The translations under genes were made by a program, and so were the position numbers. Shown in pieces: positions 27,541 to 36,094 of a DNA stretch of 64,000 nt; the stretch's first letter is position 1; each line of letters starts with the position of its first letter. The notes under the pieces are model-generated. The model was not told the DNA's origin. It was given only the letters and a program-made list of their open reading frames with translations, and did not search any database. Source of the DNA: Rathayibacter sp. VKM Ac-2754 (lineage in GTDB: Bacteria > Actinomycetota > Actinomycetes > Actinomycetales > Microbacteriaceae); the NCBI RefSeq assembly GCF_009807095.1, contig NZ_WUCC01000009.1:62001-126000 (forward strand). The letters are read 5' to 3'.

Positions 27541-28848
27541 TCAGGACTCGATGCGCGCCAGGAAGTCGGCGACCGGGTCGGTGCCCGACACCGGCTCGGC
27601 ACCGCACTGCACGATCATCGCGAAGGCGAGCGCGCTCGTGAGCGGGGTGTGACCTCCGGCTCCCCCGGCCCGCACATCGCGCACGAGGAGCGGGCAGAGC
27701 ATCAGCGCCAGCCGCACGATGCGCTTCCAGTGCGCCGGCAGCAGGCTCCGCTCCTCGAGCGCGGCGACCAGCGGCCGCCAGGTGCGCTCGGCACGGGAGA
27801 CGAGCAGCGCGGCGCGCAGGGGGGTGAGCGACCAGTCGCGCTCGACGACGAGCACGCCGTCCTCCAGCCGGACGGAGGCGCCGAAGCGCTCCTCGGCGAG
27901 CGCGGGCTCGTAGAGCCAGAGCGGGTGCGCGAGGGAGTTGTGGAACGTCGCCTTGACCTCGGCGAGCAGAGCGGGCACGTGACGGCCCGCGAAAGCCGGG
28001 TCGAACGCGACGAGCGGGTGCGTGTCCCCTTCCGTCGTGAACCAGATGTTGGCGTTGTGGTCGTCGCCGTGCGCCACGACCCCGCCGAAGGGAGCGAGCG
28101 CGGCCGGATCGAGCATCTCGGCGGCCTCGTCGAGCAGCTCGGCGAGAGTCCGGTCGTAGTCGACGCCGTCGATGCGCCAGCGGAGGCCGAGCAGCCGCTC
28201 CCAGCTGAGCTCGACCGCCTCCTCGCCCTCGCCGAGCGCGAGATCGCGGCCCCCGTAGTAGGCGGCGATGCGGCCGCCACGACCGGGTGCCGCACCGGGG
28301 CTCGTGAGCCGGTGGTGGAAGAGCTGGTGGATCGGCTCGGCAGCGCTCTGCTCGACGGTGACGGGATGCAGGGAGTCGACGAGGATGCGGGCGGCCCGCT
28401 CGTCGCGATCGGCCTGCGCGGCGAGTATCACGGCGTCGCGCTCCGCCCCCGTCTCGCCGAGATCGTTCGCGCGGGCGACGTCGGCCAGCCGCGGCTCCTC
28501 CCGGAGCGCGTAGAGCAGGATCTGCCGACCCGGCTCACCGTTCGCGAAGACCGGCAGGTCGACGAGGTAGCCGTGCTCGCGCAGGAGCTCGGCGTTGTAG
28601 TACTCGGCGATCGTCCCGTCCTCGCCCTCCTCGCTGTGGAACTTGTAGAAGTAGCGGGATCCGTCGGCGAGAGCCGCGCGACCGTTGACGGAGTTGAGGC
28701 TGTACTGATCGAGCGTGAGCACGAGCTCGACGACGTCCTGGCCGGTCACCTCGGCGACCAGCGTGCGGATGAGAGCGGCCGCGCCCTCCTCATCGCCTGC
28801 TCTGGCGAGATCGCGGGCGCGGGTGGCGAGCGGGTCGTTCGCGGTCAT
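27541..28848 (-). CDS. Putative kinase of the aminoglycoside phosphotransferase-like fold
   Basis: A 435-residue protein of unassigned function. VVAHGDDHNANIWF matches the HGDxxxxN catalytic loop of APH/choline-kinase-type small-molecule kinases, and LVAFDPAF about 15 residues later fits the metal-binding aspartate. An N-lobe with DGSRYFYKFHSEEGED could hold the ATP lysine. The ATG follows AAGGAG. It is divergent from the dehydrogenase operon at 28986 across 137 bp, so it may phosphorylate a substrate or product of that pathway. No close family is recognised. Confidence 0.6.
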   Translation of the reverse strand: MTANDPLATRARDLARAGDEEGAAALIRTLVAEVTGQDVVELVLTLDQYSLNSVNGRAALADGSRYFYKFHSEEGEDGTIAEYYNAELLREHGYLVDLPVFANGEPGRQILLYALREEPRLADVARANDLGETGAERDAVILAAQADRDERAARILVDSLHPVTVEQSAAEPIHQLFHHRLTSPGAAPGRGGRIAAYYGGRDLALGEGEEAVELSWERLLGLRWRIDGVDYDRTLAELLDEAAEMLDPAALAPFGGVVAHGDDHNANIWFTTEGDTHPLVAFDPAFAGRHVPALLAEVKATFHNSLAHPLWLYEPALAEERFGASVRLEDGVLVVERDWSLTPLRAALLVSRAERTWRPLVAALEERSLLPAHWKRIVRLALMLCPLLVRDVRAGGAGGHTPLTSALAFAMIVQCGAEPVSGTDPVADFLARIES

Positions 28849-28923
28849 GGCTCTCCTTCATCGTGGCGTGCTCCTCAAGGCTCCTGCGGCCGGGGCCGGA
28901 CGCGCGATCGTGAGCTGCGTCGA

Positions 28924-28941
28924 TGTCTGAGATCTGGGACA
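28924..28941. promoter_or_regulatory. Imperfect palindrome upstream of the HisD-type operon
   Basis: TGTCTGAGATCTGGGACA, centred on AGATCT with TGTC/GACA ends. It lies about 45 bp before the zinc dehydrogenase ATG and 75 bp before the divergent kinase ATG. It is 14/18 identical to the site at 47824-47841 before the ThDP gene. The IclR protein encoded at 33313 is the obvious candidate binder. Confidence 0.5.
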
Positions 28942-28985
28942 CTCGCCCTCCCCCGCCGACCGGCCCCGGCGGAGCGGGCGTTTGA

Positions 28986-29969
28986 ATGGGAGATGTGACC
29001 CCGATGCCGACAGCGTGCAGAGTGAACCGCGATCTCACCCTCGAGATCGCCGAGGCGAGTCCTGCTCCGATGGGTGTCGCTGAGGTCCGCGTCCGGCCCG
29101 CCTACGCCGGAGTCTGCGGCTCGGATCTGCACGCGGCGCGGACGGGCGCGTGGATCGAGTACTGGCCCGCGACGCTCGGCCACGAGGTCGCCGCGGTCGT
29201 CGTGGACTCCTCGGTCGAGACCTGGGTCGCCGGCGACCGGGTCGTCGTCGACTCGCGGATCCCCTGCCGCGCCTGCGCGGACTGCGCCGTCTCGCCCCGC
29301 TTCTGCTCCCACCTCACCTGGCTGGGCGAGTCGCGGCCCGGCGGCTTCGCCACCGACCTCGTCGTCCCCGCCACGAGTCTGCACGCCGTGCCCAGCGGCC
29401 TCCCGCTCGATGTCGCCGCGCTCGCCGAACCGCTCGCCGTCGTCCTGCGCGCCCTCGATGCGCTGCCCACCGGGGTCGAGCGGGTGCTCGTGCAGGGCTA
29501 CGGCCCCATCGGCGCGCTCGCCCACCGCGTGCTCGCCTCCCGGGGGGTGGGGGTGAGCGTCACCGAGGCGCGTCAGGATCGACGGGAGCTCGCTGCGGCG
29601 CGCGGGGCGGAGCCGCTCGCCCGGGTCGACGCGGTGATCGACGCCGCCGGCTTCCCGGGCTCCGTGCTCGCAGCCGTGAAGGCCGTCCGCCGCGGCGGCA
29701 CCGTCCTGGTCGTGGCTCTCGGACCGCACTCGATCGACCTCGTCGCCCAGGACCTCGTCGAGCAGGGAGTGCAGATCGCCACCTCTCTCGGCTTCGACGA
29801 CGGCGACCTCCCGCGCGCGCTCGCCACCCTCGCCGCCGACCCGGAGGGCTTCGCCTCGGTGATCTCCACTCGCATCCCGCTCGACGAGCTGCCCGCCGTG
29901 CTCTCGGGCCGCGCCGACACCCTCGGCAAGCTCGTCGTCGCCTGCGCCCCCGAGGAGTCCGCCGCGTGA
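28986..29969 (+). CDS. Zinc-dependent medium-chain alcohol dehydrogenase
   Basis: A 327-residue MDR dehydrogenase. Catalytic zinc ligands are in VCGSDLH and LGHEV. The structural zinc lobe is IPCRACADCAVSPRFC, and the Rossmann motif is VQGYGPIGALA. The cofactor domain is shorter than in typical 345-residue members. The start may be the ATG at 28986 or an in-frame ATG at 29004, which has GGGAGA at better spacing. It is the first gene of the operon with the SDR, HisD-like and FMN enzymes. A polyol or 2-hydroxy compound is the likely substrate. Confidence 0.85.
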   Translation: MGDVTPMPTACRVNRDLTLEIAEASPAPMGVAEVRVRPAYAGVCGSDLHAARTGAWIEYWPATLGHEVAAVVVDSSVETWVAGDRVVVDSRIPCRACADCAVSPRFCSHLTWLGESRPGGFATDLVVPATSLHAVPSGLPLDVAALAEPLAVVLRALDALPTGVERVLVQGYGPIGALAHRVLASRGVGVSVTEARQDRRELAAARGAEPLARVDAVIDAAGFPGSVLAAVKAVRRGGTVLVVALGPHSIDLVAQDLVEQGVQIATSLGFDDGDLPRALATLAADPEGFASVISTRIPLDELPAVLSGRADTLGKLVVACAPEESAA

Positions 29970-30688
29970 GCCGCCGCTACCTGATCACGGGCGGCACGAG
30001 CGGGATCGGCTCCGCCGTCGCCCGGCACCTGACAGCCTCAGGACACCGGGTCTGGATCACCGGGACGTCCGAGCGCACCCTCGGTGCCGCGCTCGGCGAC
30101 GGAGTCGCCCTCGGCGGATCCGTCGTGGACGTGACCGATCGCGACGCCGTGGACGCAGCCTTCGCGGCAGCGGTCGACGAGCTCGACGGTCTCGACGGCG
30201 TCTTCTCGAACGCGGGCGTCGACGGCGAGGGGAAGCCCGCCGAGCAGCTCGACCCGGATCTCTTCCGCCGCGTGCTCGACGTCAACGTCGTCGGCGGCCT
30301 GCACGTCGCCCAGGCCGCGCACCGCACTCTCACGAGGCCGGGATCGCTCGTGATCAACGCCTCCGTGAACGCCGTGCGGCCGGAGGCGCACTTCGCCGAC
30401 TACAACGCGAGCAAGGCCGCCGCCCTCTCGCTCGCCAGGTCGCTCGCACTCGAGTGGAGCGCCGAGGGACTGTCGGTGACGGCGGTCTGCCCGGGGTACT
30501 TCCCGTCGCGGATGACCGCGCCCTACCTCGGCGATCCGCAGATCGCCCAGGAGCTGCTCGAGCTCATCCCCGCGAACCGCTTCGGTCGGGAACGGGAGAT
30601 CGGCGCCCTGCTCGAGTTCCTGCTCGGCCCCGACGCCGGCTACCTGACCGGCTCCGCCATCACCGTCGACGGCGGCCGCAGCATCTGA
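29966..30688 (+). CDS. SDR family oxidoreductase
   Basis: A 240-residue SDR with TGGTSGIG (about 8-15), SNAGVDG, the INASVNA serine and the YNASK catalytic pair, closing with LTGSAITVDGG. The GTG overlaps the zinc dehydrogenase stop by 4 bp. Two different alcohol dehydrogenases side by side could interconvert both enantiomers of one alcohol through a ketone, as HpsO and HpsP do for dihydroxypropanesulfonate; this is inference. Confidence 0.87.
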   Translation: MSRRYLITGGTSGIGSAVARHLTASGHRVWITGTSERTLGAALGDGVALGGSVVDVTDRDAVDAAFAAAVDELDGLDGVFSNAGVDGEGKPAEQLDPDLFRRVLDVNVVGGLHVAQAAHRTLTRPGSLVINASVNAVRPEAHFADYNASKAAALSLARSLALEWSAEGLSVTAVCPGYFPSRMTAPYLGDPQIAQELLELIPANRFGREREIGALLEFLLGPDAGYLTGSAITVDGGRSI

Positions 30689-30725
30689 CGCCGCACGACC
30701 CCACCCGACGAACCCGAGGAGAACC

Positions 30726-32066
30726 ATGACCGAGAACACCTCCCCGCTCCTGGAGCGAGGGCTCTGGAGCGCCATGGACGCCGCCGCGCGCGACGACCTG
30801 CTCACCCGCGGGCTCGAGAAGATCTTCGACCCCGCGCTCCGCGAGTCCGTACTGGAGATCGTCGAGGACGTGCGTCTGAACGGCGACGCGGCCCTCGTGC
30901 GCGCCCTCGCGAAGTTCGACGGAGTCGAGATCGAGCCCGCGCAGATCCGCGTCAGCCGCGCCGAGTTCGAGGCCGCCCGGGCCGCGCTCAAGCCCGGGAT
31001 GATCGACGCCATCCGCGAGTCCATCGCGTTCGTGCGCCGCTACAACGAGCAGATCCTCGCGCACGACGCCGACTGGATGTTCGAGACCGCCCCCGGCGTC
31101 ATGGTCGGCGAGCGCACCAGCCCCATCGAGAGCGCGGGCCTCTTCGTGCCGAGCGGCAAGGGCTCCTACCCCTCTGTCCTGATCCAGCTCGCCACTCCCG
31201 CGGTCGTCGCCGGCGTGCAGAGGATCGCGGTCGTCGTACCCCCGGTGGCCGGCAGCGGCGGCAGGGTCGACGACGCGGTGCTCGTCGTCGCCGACGAGCT
31301 GGGCATCGAGGACGTGTTCCGCGTCAACGGACCGGCGGGAGTCGCGGCGCTCGCCTTCGGCACGGAGAGCATCCCGGCCGTGCGCAAGGTCTGCGGACCG
31401 GGCAGCCCGCCCGTCGCGAGCGCCCAGATCGAGGTGCAGCGCTACGGCACCCCCAGCGTCATGCTGCTCGGCCCGAGCGAGAGCCTCATCCTCGCCGACG
31501 ACTCGGTCGACGTGCGCCTGCTCGCCGCCGACCTGCTCAACGAGGCCGAGCACGGCCCCGACTCGTCGAGCGTGCTCGTGACCGACTCGCAGGAGCTCAT
31601 CGACGCCCTCCAGCCCGAGATCGCGAAGCAGCTGGCCGAGCTGCCCGAGCCGCGCAGGGGCTACGCCGCGCTCTCGCTCGGCACCAACGGCGGCGCCGTC
31701 CTCGTCTCGAGCCTGGAGGAGGGCGCCGAGGTCGCCAACGCCTACGCGCCCGAGCACATGCAGCTCGTCGTGCGCGCCGAGCTCGAGGACGCCGTCCTCG
31801 ACCTCATCCACGACGCCGCCGAAGTGCTGCTCGGGCAGGACACCACCGTCTCGATGGGCAACTTCGTCCTCGGCGTGCCGGCCTCTCTGCCGACGAGCGG
31901 CTACGCGAAGGTCTCGAGCGGCATCACCGCGCACGCCTTCCGCAAGAAGCGCGCCATCGCCAAGTCGACCAGGGAGGGTCTCGTCGCCCTCAGCGGCACC
32001 GTGCTGGCCTTCACCGAGCACGAGGGATTCCCCGCGCACGGCAAGGCCGTCAGCGCGAGGCTCTGA
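30726..32066 (+). CDS. Histidinol dehydrogenase family paralogue (catabolic HisD-like)
   Basis: A 446-residue HisD-fold enzyme. It retains FVPSGKGSYPSVLI, the NAD-site region KVCGPGSP, APEHMQ (general base pair) and C-terminal His438. Zinc-site positions differ from biosynthetic HisD: Glu273 replaces the usual Gln, Asn379 replaces the Asp, and Ala386 replaces a catalytic His, while His276 is kept. It is therefore unlikely to be the histidine-biosynthesis enzyme. HisD paralogues such as HpsN oxidise a primary alcohol to the acid with NAD+ in two steps. It sits in an operon with two alcohol dehydrogenases and an FMN 2-hydroxyacid dehydrogenase. Confidence 0.85.
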   Translation: MTENTSPLLERGLWSAMDAAARDDLLTRGLEKIFDPALRESVLEIVEDVRLNGDAALVRALAKFDGVEIEPAQIRVSRAEFEAARAALKPGMIDAIRESIAFVRRYNEQILAHDADWMFETAPGVMVGERTSPIESAGLFVPSGKGSYPSVLIQLATPAVVAGVQRIAVVVPPVAGSGGRVDDAVLVVADELGIEDVFRVNGPAGVAALAFGTESIPAVRKVCGPGSPPVASAQIEVQRYGTPSVMLLGPSESLILADDSVDVRLLAADLLNEAEHGPDSSSVLVTDSQELIDALQPEIAKQLAELPEPRRGYAALSLGTNGGAVLVSSLEEGAEVANAYAPEHMQLVVRAELEDAVLDLIHDAAEVLLGQDTTVSMGNFVLGVPASLPTSGYAKVSSGITAHAFRKKRAIAKSTREGLVALSGTVLAFTEHEGFPAHGKAVSARL

Positions 32067-32069
32067 GCC

Positions 32070-33275
32070 GTGCGTCTGCGTGAGGCCATCGACTTCGTAG
32101 GGATCGGGCGAGCGGGCGATCGCGGTGCGTTCCGACGGATCCTGACCGTCGACGACCTCCGCTCCGCCGCCCGGCGGGCACTCCCGCGGAGCGTCTTCGA
32201 CTACGTCGAGGGCGGCTCGGATCGCGAGCTCGCGCTCACCGGAAACGAGGCGGCGTTCCGCGGGGCCCGCTGGCTGCCCCGGCAGGTGCAGGACGTCGCC
32301 TCCATCGACACCGGGACGACGATCGCGGGCGACCGGTGGGCGCTGCCCCTGGGCCTGGCGCCCACCGGCTACACCCGGATGATCGATCCGGCGGGCGAGG
32401 TCGCCGTCGCTCGCGCGGCGCGGACGTCTCGGATCCCGTACGTGCTCTCCACCGTGGGCAGTACCACGATCGAGGACGTGACCGCTGCCGCGGTCGCACC
32501 CTGGTCGCAGCTGTACGCGATGAAGGACCGCGATCTGACCGACGACCTCGTCCGGCGCGCCGTGGAGGCGGGCTCGCCCGTGCTCGAGATAGCGGTCGAC
32601 ACCGCCGTCTCCGGCAATCGCCTGCGCGATCGGCGCAACGGTCTCACCATCCCGCCGAAGATGACCCTGTCGACCCTCACCGACATCGGCATGAAGCCGC
32701 GGTACTGGACCCGGATGCTCCGGCACGAGGCGATGGACTTCGCGCAGGTGCGGGCGAGCGACCGCAACGGCGTCTTCGCCGGTGGCTCGATCGCCGACAT
32801 CGGGGCCCAGTTCGATCCGTCGCTGAGCTGGGACGACGTGGCACGGATCCGCTCCCTGTGGCCTCGCACGCTCCTGCTCAAGGGCGCCTTCTCCCCCGAC
32901 GAGGCGCGGCGCGCCCGTGACGCGGGCGTCGACGGGGTGCACCTCTCGAACCACGGAGGCCGCCAGCTCGACCAGCACGTCGCTCCGATCTCGCTCGTCG
33001 CGCCGGTGCGCGCCGCCCTCGGCGGCGACGCGATCGTGATCGTCGACTCGGGTGTGCGCTCGGGAGGCGACGTCGCCGTGGCGATCGCCTCCGGCGCAGA
33101 CGCAGCATTCGTCGGCCGCCCCTACCTGTGGGCCCTGGCCGTGGGAGGCGAGGCCGGTGTCGAGCACCTCGCGGACATCCTCGGCGCGGAGTACCGGCGC
33201 ACCCTCGCGCTTCTCGGTGCGACGAGCACGGCCGAGCTGCGGGCGAGGGGGCCGGAGCTGCTGCGAGGGGCGTGA
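32070..33275 (+). CDS. FMN-dependent alpha-hydroxyacid dehydrogenase/oxidase
   Basis: A 401-residue lactate dehydrogenase (LldD)/mandelate dehydrogenase-type flavoprotein that oxidises an (S)-2-hydroxyacid to the 2-oxoacid. Catalytic elements are FDYVEGGSDRE near the N-terminus, SQLYAMKDRD, VDTAVSGNRLRDRRNG, LLLKGAF (flavin lysine), and LSNHGGRQLD (base histidine and substrate arginine). The GTG starts 3 bp after the HisD-like stop. In context it would take the hydroxyacid made by the HisD-like enzyme; the substrate is not proven. Confidence 0.9.
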   Translation: MRLREAIDFVGIGRAGDRGAFRRILTVDDLRSAARRALPRSVFDYVEGGSDRELALTGNEAAFRGARWLPRQVQDVASIDTGTTIAGDRWALPLGLAPTGYTRMIDPAGEVAVARAARTSRIPYVLSTVGSTTIEDVTAAAVAPWSQLYAMKDRDLTDDLVRRAVEAGSPVLEIAVDTAVSGNRLRDRRNGLTIPPKMTLSTLTDIGMKPRYWTRMLRHEAMDFAQVRASDRNGVFAGGSIADIGAQFDPSLSWDDVARIRSLWPRTLLLKGAFSPDEARRARDAGVDGVHLSNHGGRQLDQHVAPISLVAPVRAALGGDAIVIVDSGVRSGGDVAVAIASGADAAFVGRPYLWALAVGGEAGVEHLADILGAEYRRTLALLGATSTAELRARGPELLRGA

Positions 33276-33312
33276 GAGGCTGTGCCCGAGCATCGCCGGA
33301 GGGAGGATCGTC

Positions 33313-34134
33313 GTGACCGAGCCGCTCGCTCCCCGGGCCGTCGACCGCACCACGGCGATCGGACCGCGCATCCCCGCCCTGCGCAAGGGCATCGCGATCC
33401 TGCAGGTGCTCTCGAGCTCCGCCTCACCGGTCCCGGCGTCCGTCCTCTCGCGACGCATCGAGACCCCGCGGAGCACCACCTACCAGCTGCTGCAGGTCCT
33501 CGTCGACGAAGGCCTCGTCGTGCACATCCCCGAGTCGCAGGGCTACACCCTCGCCGTGGGGGTCTTCGAGCTCGGCTCGGCGTACCTCCGGCACCACGTC
33601 CTCGAGAACATCGGGCGTCCCGTGCTGAAGGCACTGGCGACCGGACTCGGTCACACCGCGCACATGGGCGTGCTGCACGGCCACGAGACGCTCTACCTCC
33701 TCAAGGAGCAGCCGCTCCGGCCGACCACGCTCGTCACGGCGGTCGGGGTGCGGCTCCCGGCGCAGCTCACGGCCTCCGGGCGCACGATGCTCGCACAGCT
33801 CTCCGACGCCCAGATCGCCGCGATCTTCCCGACGAAGGATCGCTTCGTCGACCGCACAGGAGCCGGCCCGGCGACACTGCGGGAGCTCAGAGAGCTCCTG
33901 CGCGCCGACCGTGAGCGCGGATGGTCGATCGAGCACGGCTCGACCACCGAGAACGTCACGTGCATCGCGGCGGCCGCCGTCGACAACGCCGGCCTGCCCG
34001 TGCTGAGCGTCGGGGTCTCCTTCTTCTCGGACAGGGTCCCGCAGGAGGACTACAGCGGGATCGCCGCCGAGCTGACCGGAGCCGCCGCGAGGTTGAGCCG
34101 CCGTTTCGGAGGGCTGCGGGGCGTCGGCACCTGA
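33313..34134 (+). CDS. IclR family regulator of the HisD-type operon
   Basis: A 273-residue IclR protein. The winged helix (about 18-75) includes RKGIAILQVLSSSASPVPAS and TPRSTTYQLLQVLVDEGLVV. The effector domain shows ETLYLLKEQPLRPTTLVTAV, LTASGRTMLAQL and ITC-type VTCIAAAAVDNAGLPVLSVG. The GTG follows GGAGGA and begins 37 bp after the FMN enzyme on the same strand, so it is probably the last gene of the operon and its regulator. Confidence 0.87.
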   Translation: MTEPLAPRAVDRTTAIGPRIPALRKGIAILQVLSSSASPVPASVLSRRIETPRSTTYQLLQVLVDEGLVVHIPESQGYTLAVGVFELGSAYLRHHVLENIGRPVLKALATGLGHTAHMGVLHGHETLYLLKEQPLRPTTLVTAVGVRLPAQLTASGRTMLAQLSDAQIAAIFPTKDRFVDRTGAGPATLRELRELLRADRERGWSIEHGSTTENVTCIAAAAVDNAGLPVLSVGVSFFSDRVPQEDYSGIAAELTGAAARLSRRFGGLRGVGT

Positions 34135-34147
34135 ACCGGCGTGCACG

Positions 34148-34185
34148 CGCTCGACGGGTGGTTCAGCGCTCGACGGGGGTTTCAG
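34148..34185. repeat. 19-bp tandem duplication over the permease stop
   Basis: Two units of 19 bp (34148-34166 and 34167-34185) beginning CGCTCGACGGG and ending TTCAG match at 17 of 19 positions. The second unit covers the TGA stop of the minus-strand permease. CTGAACC (34131-34137) and GGTTCAG (34160-34166) also form an inverted pair across this convergent junction. Confidence 0.75.
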
Positions 34186-35054
34186 CCCTTGACGGCTCCG
34201 CCGAGCAGGCCGCGGATGAAGTAGCGCTGCAACCCGAGAGCCACGACGACCGGGATGACCATCGAGAGCAGCGCGCCGGCGCTCACGATGTTCAGCCCGC
34301 CCCCCGTCGCCTGCACGAGGCCGGCGACCTCGACGGTCGAGGGCGCCGCCGGGTTGCTCGCCCCGAGGAAGAGCAGGGGGATGAGCAGGTCGTTCCAGGA
34401 CCACATGAACTGCATGATCGCGAGCGACACCAGGATCGGCACCGAGGTGGGGAGCACGATCCGCAGGAAGACGGTGATCGTCCCGGCGCCGTCGAGCCAG
34501 GCCGCCTCGATGAGCTCGGCCGGGAAAGCGCGGAAGAAGGCGTAGAGCAGGTAGATCCCGAACGGCACGACGAAGCCGACCTGGTAGATCCAGATGCCCC
34601 AGATCTCTCCGGTGAGACCCAGCTGCGTGAAGAGCCTCAGCAGCGGGACGAGGGTGAGCTGCGGCGGAACCACGAGCAGGGCGACGGCGGTCATGAGGAT
34701 CGCGACCCGGCCGCGGAACTCCATCCGAGCGAGCGCGTACGCTCCGATCGCGCTCACGGCGACCGTGAAGACCGTCGTGGGCACGGTGATCGAGAGGCTG
34801 TTGACCAGACTCTGGCCGAGACCGGCGGAGTCGAAGGCCTCGCTGAAGTTCAGCGAGGTGACGCGCGGCCGGGTGACGATCGTCCACCAGCCCGTCAGGG
34901 CGTTGTCGGCGCTGGTGCGCAGCGAGTAGACGAGCAGCCCGACGATCGGAGTGATCCAGGCGACGACGACGGTGATGAGCACGGCGTGCAGGAGGATCCT
35001 GGCCGGGCGGACGGGGGTGCGGCGACGGCGCGGCGCGGCGAGTGCGGCGGTCAT
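34182..35054 (-). CDS. Carbohydrate ABC permease, MalG type
   Basis: A 290-residue CUT1-family permease with six hydrophobic segments. The coupling motif is ELIEAAWLDGAGTITVFLRI at the usual place in the last third. It pairs with the MalF-type subunit encoded just before it, one base away. No ATP-binding gene is present in the operon, so a shared MsiK-type ATPase encoded elsewhere is probably used. Confidence 0.9.
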   Translation of the reverse strand: MTAALAAPRRRRTPVRPARILLHAVLITVVVAWITPIVGLLVYSLRTSADNALTGWWTIVTRPRVTSLNFSEAFDSAGLGQSLVNSLSITVPTTVFTVAVSAIGAYALARMEFRGRVAILMTAVALLVVPPQLTLVPLLRLFTQLGLTGEIWGIWIYQVGFVVPFGIYLLYAFFRAFPAELIEAAWLDGAGTITVFLRIVLPTSVPILVSLAIMQFMWSWNDLLIPLLFLGASNPAAPSTVEVAGLVQATGGGLNIVSAGALLSMVIPVVVALGLQRYFIRGLLGGAVKG

Positions 35055-35055
35055 G

Positions 35056-36024
35056 TCAGCTCCTCTCTGCCCGGAACTGCCGGACGTTGATGACGATGAT
35101 CGGGACGGCGACGACGAGCAGCAGCACCGCGATGGCCGAGGCGTGCCCGTAGTCGCGGGCCCGGAACAGCTCCGAGAACATGCGGTTGGCGATGACGTCG
35201 GTGTTGAAGGCTCCGTTGGTCATCGTGTAGACGATGTCGAAGACCTTGAGCGAGAAGATGAGCTGGGTCGTGTAGACGACGCCGAGGGTGGGCGCGATCT
35301 GCGGCACGACGATCCGGAGCAGGCTGCTCACCTCGCCGGCACCGTCGAGCGTCGCGGCCTCCAGCACCGACGAGTCGAGGTTCTTCATCGCGGCCGACGA
35401 CATCAGCATGCAGAGCCCGACCGACATCCAGACGCCGACCGCGATCAGGGAGAACGTCGTGATCGAGGGATCCGAGAGGAACGCCACCGAGTCGAGACCC
35501 ACCAGGTTGAGCAGCGCGTTCAGCGTGCCGGTCTGCGCGGCCCCGGTCGGCTGGTACGCGTAGACGAGACGCCAGATCACGGCCGCGGCGGTGAACGAGA
35601 TCGCGATCGGCAGCACCATCACGGTGCGCACGAGCCATTCGTAGCGCACCCGCTCGGCGAGGGCGGCGAGCAGGACACCGAGCACGAGGGTGACCACCGG
35701 CAGCACGACGATCCAGATCAGGTTGTTGACCAGGACCGGCAGGATCGTGTCGCTGAAGGCCCAGGCGTAGTTGTCGAGGCCGACGAAGTCCGCACCGTCG
35801 GCGTCCAGGAAGCTCATGACGACGGTCTGCAGGAGCGGATAGAGCAGGATCCCGCCTCCGAGGATCACCGGGATGACGAGCCAGACTGCGGCGCGGGCGG
35901 ACTCCTGCGCGCGCGACGAGCTGAAGAGGCGCACGGCGCGCTCCCCCAGCGCGAGCCAGAGCACGAGCGCGATCGGCACGGCGACGAGCCCGACGAGGGC
36001 CGTTGCGAGCGGTGCGAGGTTCAT
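35056..36024 (-). CDS. Carbohydrate ABC permease, MalF type
   Basis: A 322-residue CUT1 permease. Hydrophobic segments include an extra N-terminal helix pair (LATALVGLVAVPIALVLWLA) and the core domain; the coupling motif is VLEAATLDGAGEVSSLLRIV. It lies 70 bp after the binding-protein gene and 1 bp before the MalG-type gene, forming the import channel with it. Confidence 0.9.
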   Translation of the reverse strand: MNLAPLATALVGLVAVPIALVLWLALGERAVRLFSSSRAQESARAAVWLVIPVILGGGILLYPLLQTVVMSFLDADGADFVGLDNYAWAFSDTILPVLVNNLIWIVVLPVVTLVLGVLLAALAERVRYEWLVRTVMVLPIAISFTAAAVIWRLVYAYQPTGAAQTGTLNALLNLVGLDSVAFLSDPSITTFSLIAVGVWMSVGLCMLMSSAAMKNLDSSVLEAATLDGAGEVSSLLRIVVPQIAPTLGVVYTTQLIFSLKVFDIVYTMTNGAFNTDVIANRMFSELFRARDYGHASAIAVLLLVVAVPIIVINVRQFRAERS

Positions 36025-36094
36025 GGGATGTCTCCTGCCGGGTGAGGGGCTCGGAGCGGCAGGGAGGGTCGCTCCCCCCTGCCGCCCGGCCGGG

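Noticed and set aside
30660-33479. A 939-codon open frame on the minus strand opposite the HisD-like and FMN genes
   Set aside because: High GC leaves antisense frames open. Its translation is low-complexity and has no motif, while the plus strand carries clear enzymes with coupled starts.
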